From a virus: a DNA stretch of 56,563 nucleotides. The position numbers were made by a program, and so were the translations under genes. Below are positions 53,318 to 56,563 of the stretch, piece after piece (the first letter of the stretch is position 1; every line of letters starts with the position of its first letter). Under the pieces are notes generated by a model. That model did no database searches and was not told the origin of the DNA. It saw only the letters and a list, made by a program, of their open reading frames with translations. The stretch is from the IMG/VR virus record IMGVR_UViG_3300044639_001130, positions 1 to 56,563 of that record; one strand, written 5' to 3'.

Positions 53318-53422
53318 CTATTTTTTAAATATTTCTATTGCGCCTACTATTAAAAGTAATACAGTTACAACTATTGATAATCCAACAGCTATTTCTAATA
53401 ACATTTCCTGGTTATTGTTCAT
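53318..53422 (-). CDS. 34-residue single-pass membrane protein
   Basis: This gene is too short for routine calling. The frame MNNNQEMLLEIAVGLSIVVT followed by VLLLIVGAIEIFKK is an acidic start, one 20-residue hydrophobic segment and a basic end. It overlaps the preceding gene by 11 bases (ATG inside the stop region) and ends four bases before the next start, so it fits exactly between two genes. It may be a small membrane effector, such as an early inhibitor; this is unproven. Confidence 0.6.
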   Translation of the reverse strand: MNNNQEMLLEIAVGLSIVVTVLLLIVGAIEIFKK

Positions 53423-53771
53423 CTTTATTTTCATCTTTAGTTTGTTTAGATTTCTTTTCTAATTCTCTAGCTTCTGCTTCTTTTCTAACAGATACCATTA
53501 CATATCTTATTACTTGTTCCGCCACTACTTGTAAACCATAGGCTGTTTGTACCATCTTAGTTAGTCTTTCTGCTATAAACTTAGGGTCGGAACCGGGCAT
53601 CTTCATTTTTTTAGCTTCTTTTAAATCTATTTGGAATCTCTCTATAATATTCTTAGAAATTAATAGACAAGCTAAATCGTCTGATACTCCAGGCTCTACA
53701 TTAATAGAGTAGCCTTCGTCTGTAATTTCAATTTCGTATTCAAACGATTTTTTGATTTTGATTGGTTTCAT
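53412..53771 (-). CDS. hypothetical protein (119 aa)
   Basis: This soluble helical protein has a beta-rich start (KIKKSFEYEIEITDEGYSI) and a long charged C-terminal helix (EAEARELEKKSKQTKDENKD). It lies 15 bases downstream of the SF2 helicase on the same transcript. No family is recognised; it could be a helicase cofactor. Confidence 0.65.
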   Translation of the reverse strand: MKPIKIKKSFEYEIEITDEGYSINVEPGVSDDLACLLISKNIIERFQIDLKEAKKMKMPGSDPKFIAERLTKMVQTAYGLQVVAEQVIRYVMVSVRKEAEARELEKKSKQTKDENKDEQ

Positions 53772-53786
53772 ATTTATATTTATTAG

Positions 53787-55325
53787 TTATTTTCTATTTT
53801 TCCATTCTATTGTAGAGTATTGACCTCTAGTAGCCCCTTCATTAATATCGTATCCTTTATTTTTAAGATAATCTACTTGTACCTTATTCGCAGGAAGTTC
53901 AGATATAATCTCGTTACACATAGCTTTAGTGTAAACTGTATTTTTAATATCGTACCCTAATCCCTCTATCCAAGTTAATTGTGCTTGTGTTGCAGGTTCT
54001 CTCATTCTAATAGAATCACTTAATACCGGCTTAGGTAGTTTTAATAAATTTACCTTTTCGTCTTTGCCCAATGTGTGTTCTATTTTTGCTAATCTAGCAT
54101 TTCTTTCGTCTAATAATAAATTCTTTTTCTCTTGAGTAGTAAAACATCTTTCTTCAATAGGCTTCTTTTTATCAAGTTCCCAAGCGTTAATTAAATTATG
54201 TCTATTAGTTACATCAACAACATCTAAAATAATAGCATTTTGACCAAACTTTTCTGCAAATGTAGGTGTTTTTAATCTAGCTGTTCTTCCAATGCTTTGT
54301 AAATATTTAGTTAGAGACTTAGTTGGACATGCCATAATCGCACAACCTGTATCAATGTGGTCAAATCCAGCTACTAAAATATTTACGTTAGTAATTACTT
54401 CTATCTTACCTTCTTTAAATTTAGATATATTCTCACTTCTTTCAGGCGTTAATTCTTCATTACTACTTACGGCTACTGCATTTATACCATTCGTTTGGAA
54501 TACTTCCGCTAAATCTACAGCGTGTTGTATGCTTACACAAAAGGCTATGGTTTGTCTACCTACCGCATATTCTTTCCACTTATCAACTATTAATTGATTT
54601 CTTGCTAATGTATTTACTTCGTTTGATAAATCTCCTTGGTTTAAATCGCCGGCAGTTGTTTTAACCTTATCTAAATCAACATTAGTTTTTATTCTAATAG
54701 CGTCTAATTCAGCGCACCAATTATCCTTAATACCTTCCCCTAGTCCGTAGTCAAATGATATAGAATCAAATATATCTCCTAGCATCATGCCATCTGCCCT
54801 TGTTGGAGTTGCTGTACATCCTAATAATAACTTAGGTTTAAAGTGCTCTATAACGCTATATGCCGATTTGCTCCCGAAAAGGTGTGCTTCGTCACATATA
54901 ATACAATCGTAATAATCGCTTGGCAACTTACTTAAACGTCTCACTACGGTCATAACGGAACCCATAACAACATTTGCATCAGGCTTAAATATATCTCCTT
55001 TTATGCAGCCCATACTAAAGCCTTTCATGGCAAATCTCGATGAATCATCCTTAACATAATCTAAAAAACCTACTTCTTTAACATGATTATAAAATTGTTC
55101 ATCAAACTTATCTGCTATAAAAGCCATAGCTGATTGCGATACGAGCTCCTCTTGAAAACTCAGCCATAATACGCGTTTGAACCCCATTTTTTCAAGTAGC
55201 TTTATTAGAATATATGTTTTTCCTGCGCCGGTAAAAAGGCAAATTAATTGAGATAACACTCCTTTATCATAATTACTCATTACGGCATCGTGGCATTTCT
55301 CTTGATATGGTCTAAGTTTTTTCAT
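53787..55325 (-). CDS. SF2 DEAH-type helicase
   Basis: This 512-residue protein has a complete set of SF2 motifs: Q-motif region LRPYQEKCHD, Walker A FTGAGKT (31-37), LWLSFQEEL, CDEAHLFG (motif II), GCTATPTRADG (motif III), GFDH in the second lobe, and QSIGRTARLKT (motif VI). The family unwinds or remodels branched DNA, like T4 UvsW or RecG, or restriction-type helicases. A C-terminal tail (about 400-512) is of unknown function. Its start overlaps the homing endonuclease stop by one base. Confidence 0.88.
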   Translation of the reverse strand: MKKLRPYQEKCHDAVMSNYDKGVLSQLICLFTGAGKTYILIKLLEKMGFKRVLWLSFQEELVSQSAMAFIADKFDEQFYNHVKEVGFLDYVKDDSSRFAMKGFSMGCIKGDIFKPDANVVMGSVMTVVRRLSKLPSDYYDCIICDEAHLFGSKSAYSVIEHFKPKLLLGCTATPTRADGMMLGDIFDSISFDYGLGEGIKDNWCAELDAIRIKTNVDLDKVKTTAGDLNQGDLSNEVNTLARNQLIVDKWKEYAVGRQTIAFCVSIQHAVDLAEVFQTNGINAVAVSSNEELTPERSENISKFKEGKIEVITNVNILVAGFDHIDTGCAIMACPTKSLTKYLQSIGRTARLKTPTFAEKFGQNAIILDVVDVTNRHNLINAWELDKKKPIEERCFTTQEKKNLLLDERNARLAKIEHTLGKDEKVNLLKLPKPVLSDSIRMREPATQAQLTWIEGLGYDIKNTVYTKAMCNEIISELPANKVQVDYLKNKGYDINEGATRGQYSTIEWKNRK

Positions 55326-56005
55326 TAAGCTGCTATAAATGATGTTTTATTCTTTTTATAATTGTTTAAGTATTTGTAAATAGTGCCTTCTTTATATTTG
55401 ACTTGAGAATCAGTTGCCAACTTAACGGTTTCGTAAAATATACCAGTCTCTACATTTAACACTAGTTTTGCCTTTGGGTTATTTCCGCCTAAATATTTCC
55501 CTTCTTTTTTTTGAGACATTATCAGTCTAGTTGCTAAATCGTGTTTCTTTTTATAAAATCCATTATCAACTCCTTTTAAACCTATTACCTTATATCCACT
55601 AGCGTATCTTTTATTCATTTGGATTCTGGCTTTTTCCTTTGTCTCATCTGAAACAACTCTATTTTTAGCAATTTCACTAATCTTCTTTTTTGATTCTTCG
55701 CTCCATTTATAACCTCTATTACTAGATGCGGTTGGAGATAAATTGCAACATTTTTTATTAGAAATATGAAAATTAATATATCCTTGTTCTATCTCATCTA
55801 GCTTATCGTATTCGCAAAGCTCTATTATTATAAATTCTGGCAATCCGTATTTATCAGAAATTCTTTGAATAACCTTATTGCAATGTTTTTGTTTTCTAAT
55901 CTTGGTAAAATGTTGAACTTTTCTTTCTTTTAAATTTACGGACTGACCATAATAATAATATCCAGAATCTTTCCATTCTAATTTATAAATACCTGATTGT
56001 TTCAT
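55325..56005 (-). CDS. GIY-YIG homing endonuclease
   Basis: This 226-residue protein starts with SGIYKLEWKDSGYYYYGQSV (GIY and YYG signature, about 4-23), the catalytic R28 in LKERKVQHF, and a Glu in LDEIEQGYI. It then has NUMOD3-type repeats (GYKWSEESKKKISEIAKNR) and a NUMOD1-like end (VLNVETGIFYETVKLATDS). This is the typical domain order of freestanding homing endonucleases. It overlaps the helicase start by one base, so it sits in the operon without disturbing it. It cuts an allele lacking the gene and promotes its own spread. Confidence 0.85.
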   Translation of the reverse strand: MKQSGIYKLEWKDSGYYYYGQSVNLKERKVQHFTKIRKQKHCNKVIQRISDKYGLPEFIIIELCEYDKLDEIEQGYINFHISNKKCCNLSPTASSNRGYKWSEESKKKISEIAKNRVVSDETKEKARIQMNKRYASGYKVIGLKGVDNGFYKKKHDLATRLIMSQKKEGKYLGGNNPKAKLVLNVETGIFYETVKLATDSQVKYKEGTIYKYLNNYKKNKTSFIAA

Positions 56006-56011
56006 TAGTTA

Positions 56012-56090
56012 AAAATACCCGCGCTAATACAAGGGCTCAACCGTTGCTTATTAGCTTCGGACAATGTAAAAGGCGGGATTATTTTAAATA
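56012..56090. other. nested-palindrome element beside the homing endonuclease
   Basis: AAAATA, CCCGC, GCTAATA, a 19-base centre, TATTAGC, 17 bases, GCGGG, AT, TATTTT are nested inverted repeats. They look like an attC-type palindrome or the base of a folded RNA. It begins seven bases upstream of the homing endonuclease start. A second, interleaved inverted repeat GCTCAACCGT/ACGGTTGAGC (56035-56044 and 56098-56107) would make a pseudoknot-like arrangement. Confidence 0.4.
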
Positions 56091-56147
56091 TTTTCATACG
56101 GTTGAGCAATACAAATTTAACTAATTATAATAATATATACAAATTTT

Positions 56148-56408
56148 TTAACCATTTTCACGAATCTTTTTAAGTTCTTTAATGAAGTTAGCGTAGGTTA
56201 TCATAAACGTACTAGATACTTTGTTATAAGCTTCTTCTATATCAGATACGCTATACTTTTCTTCATCTTTAATTTCTTCCCAATCTAAAGAATCTTCTAC
56301 TACCCACTTGACAATAGCTTCCCCTTCTTTATAAGCATAATAATAGTTTTTATTTTGAACCCCTTGTTCTACAATTATTCCCGTTCTTTTGTGTTTGTAC
56401 TTTTTCAT
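56148..56408 (-). CDS. hypothetical protein (86 aa)
   Basis: This small soluble protein has a lysine-rich start (MKKYKHKRTGIIVEQGVQNK), a beta-hairpin with many Tyr, and a helical acidic end. It may be the first gene of the minus-strand run seen here. The gap of 142 bases to the homing endonuclease holds the palindromic element. No family is recognised. Confidence 0.65.
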   Translation of the reverse strand: MKKYKHKRTGIIVEQGVQNKNYYYAYKEGEAIVKWVVEDSLDWEEIKDEEKYSVSDIEEAYNKVSSTFMITYANFIKELKKIRENG

Positions 56409-56436
56409 ATTGTATTTATTTAATTGTTAATAAATA

Positions 56437-56481
56437 AAGCCACCACCAATAAGACATGAACGAACTTAATGATGATGGCTT
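56437..56481 (-). terminator. hairpin before the 56408 gene
   Basis: On the minus strand AAGCCATCATCA pairs with TGGTGGTGGCTT over 12 bp with two G-T pairs, followed by TATTTATT. It lies 28 bases upstream of the ATG and could terminate an upstream transcript or attenuate this gene. The T run is imperfect, and the loop is 21 bases. Confidence 0.4.
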
Positions 56482-56563
56482 CGGCTAGTAAACCCCTTTA
56501 CTTAGACCAATGTGTTTTTTAGAATGTGGGTAATATGAATATGTTGATGTCATTTGTTTAGGG

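Noticed and set aside
55325-56107. Group I intron containing the GIY-YIG gene
   Set aside because: The SF2 helicase downstream has a complete N-terminus and there is no split exon upstream. A freestanding endonuclease explains the arrangement better.
56485-56553. 22-residue frame at the right edge, minus strand
   Set aside because: Too short and without support, and no leader or conserved feature is visible. It may be the end of something outside the window.
1-56563. Search for tRNA genes, CRISPR arrays and diversity-generating retroelement parts
   Set aside because: No cloverleaf with a T-loop consensus, no spaced direct repeats and no reverse transcriptase were seen by eye.

Overview
The window is a large piece of a tailed-phage genome (or prophage) from a Bacteroidota host, most likely a flavobacterium-like bacterium. 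The DNA is A+T-rich, genes start behind A-rich leaders rather than clear Shine-Dalgarno sites, and several leaders carry the Bacteroidota -7 box TAnnTTTG. The order small protein, TerL, portal, scaffold, major capsid protein, and later ring-like proteins followed by a very large protein with an N-terminal FNKGINQD motif, resembles crAss-like podoviruses and Cellulophaga podoviruses. That family placement is inferred from order and motifs, not from a search.

Positions 1-42370 are all on the plus strand and form the packaging and virion module. A truncated gene, an unknown protein and a PD-(D/E)XK nuclease lead to a terminator (2051). TerL, portal, scaffold and capsid follow (2099-9623). Next come single structural genes punctuated by hairpin terminators (9648, 10898, 13460, 30140), each followed closely by a promoter-like TAnnTTTA box. 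Fibre-type proteins (13523-18644) surround a lysis cassette of holin-like proteins, a DUF5675 protein and a spanin-like protein (17069-19492). Connector or ring-like proteins and the 1486-residue stabilisation protein follow (19604-26075), then a signal-peptide moron candidate (26162), then large internal or ejection-type proteins, a ferritin-like protein and a protein with an HEAGH zincin motif (26679-39621). Cys-rich and collagen-like proteins end the module at a bidirectional terminator (42392).

Positions 42421-56408 are all on the minus strand and form the early and replication module. Read in transcription order it holds a GIY-YIG homing endonuclease, an SF2 helicase, a small membrane protein, a helicase-associated protein, a DnaB-type helicase, a coiled-coil protein, a run of small accessory genes, an SSB-like protein with an acidic C-terminal tip, a NinB/Orf-like protein, an HTH-like protein, NinG (Rap), and a GroES-like co-chaperonin.

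The most unusual part is 47743-50108. Here six or seven small genes are separated by imperfect palindromes that look like integron attC sites. The first bases of a cassette are complementary to the bases just after that same cassette's own stop codon. This is the hallmark of excisable integron cassettes, and no integrase is visible in the window. A second unusual element is a dyad, ATATGACAA-N2-TTGTnAnn, found at five places in front of genes in both modules.
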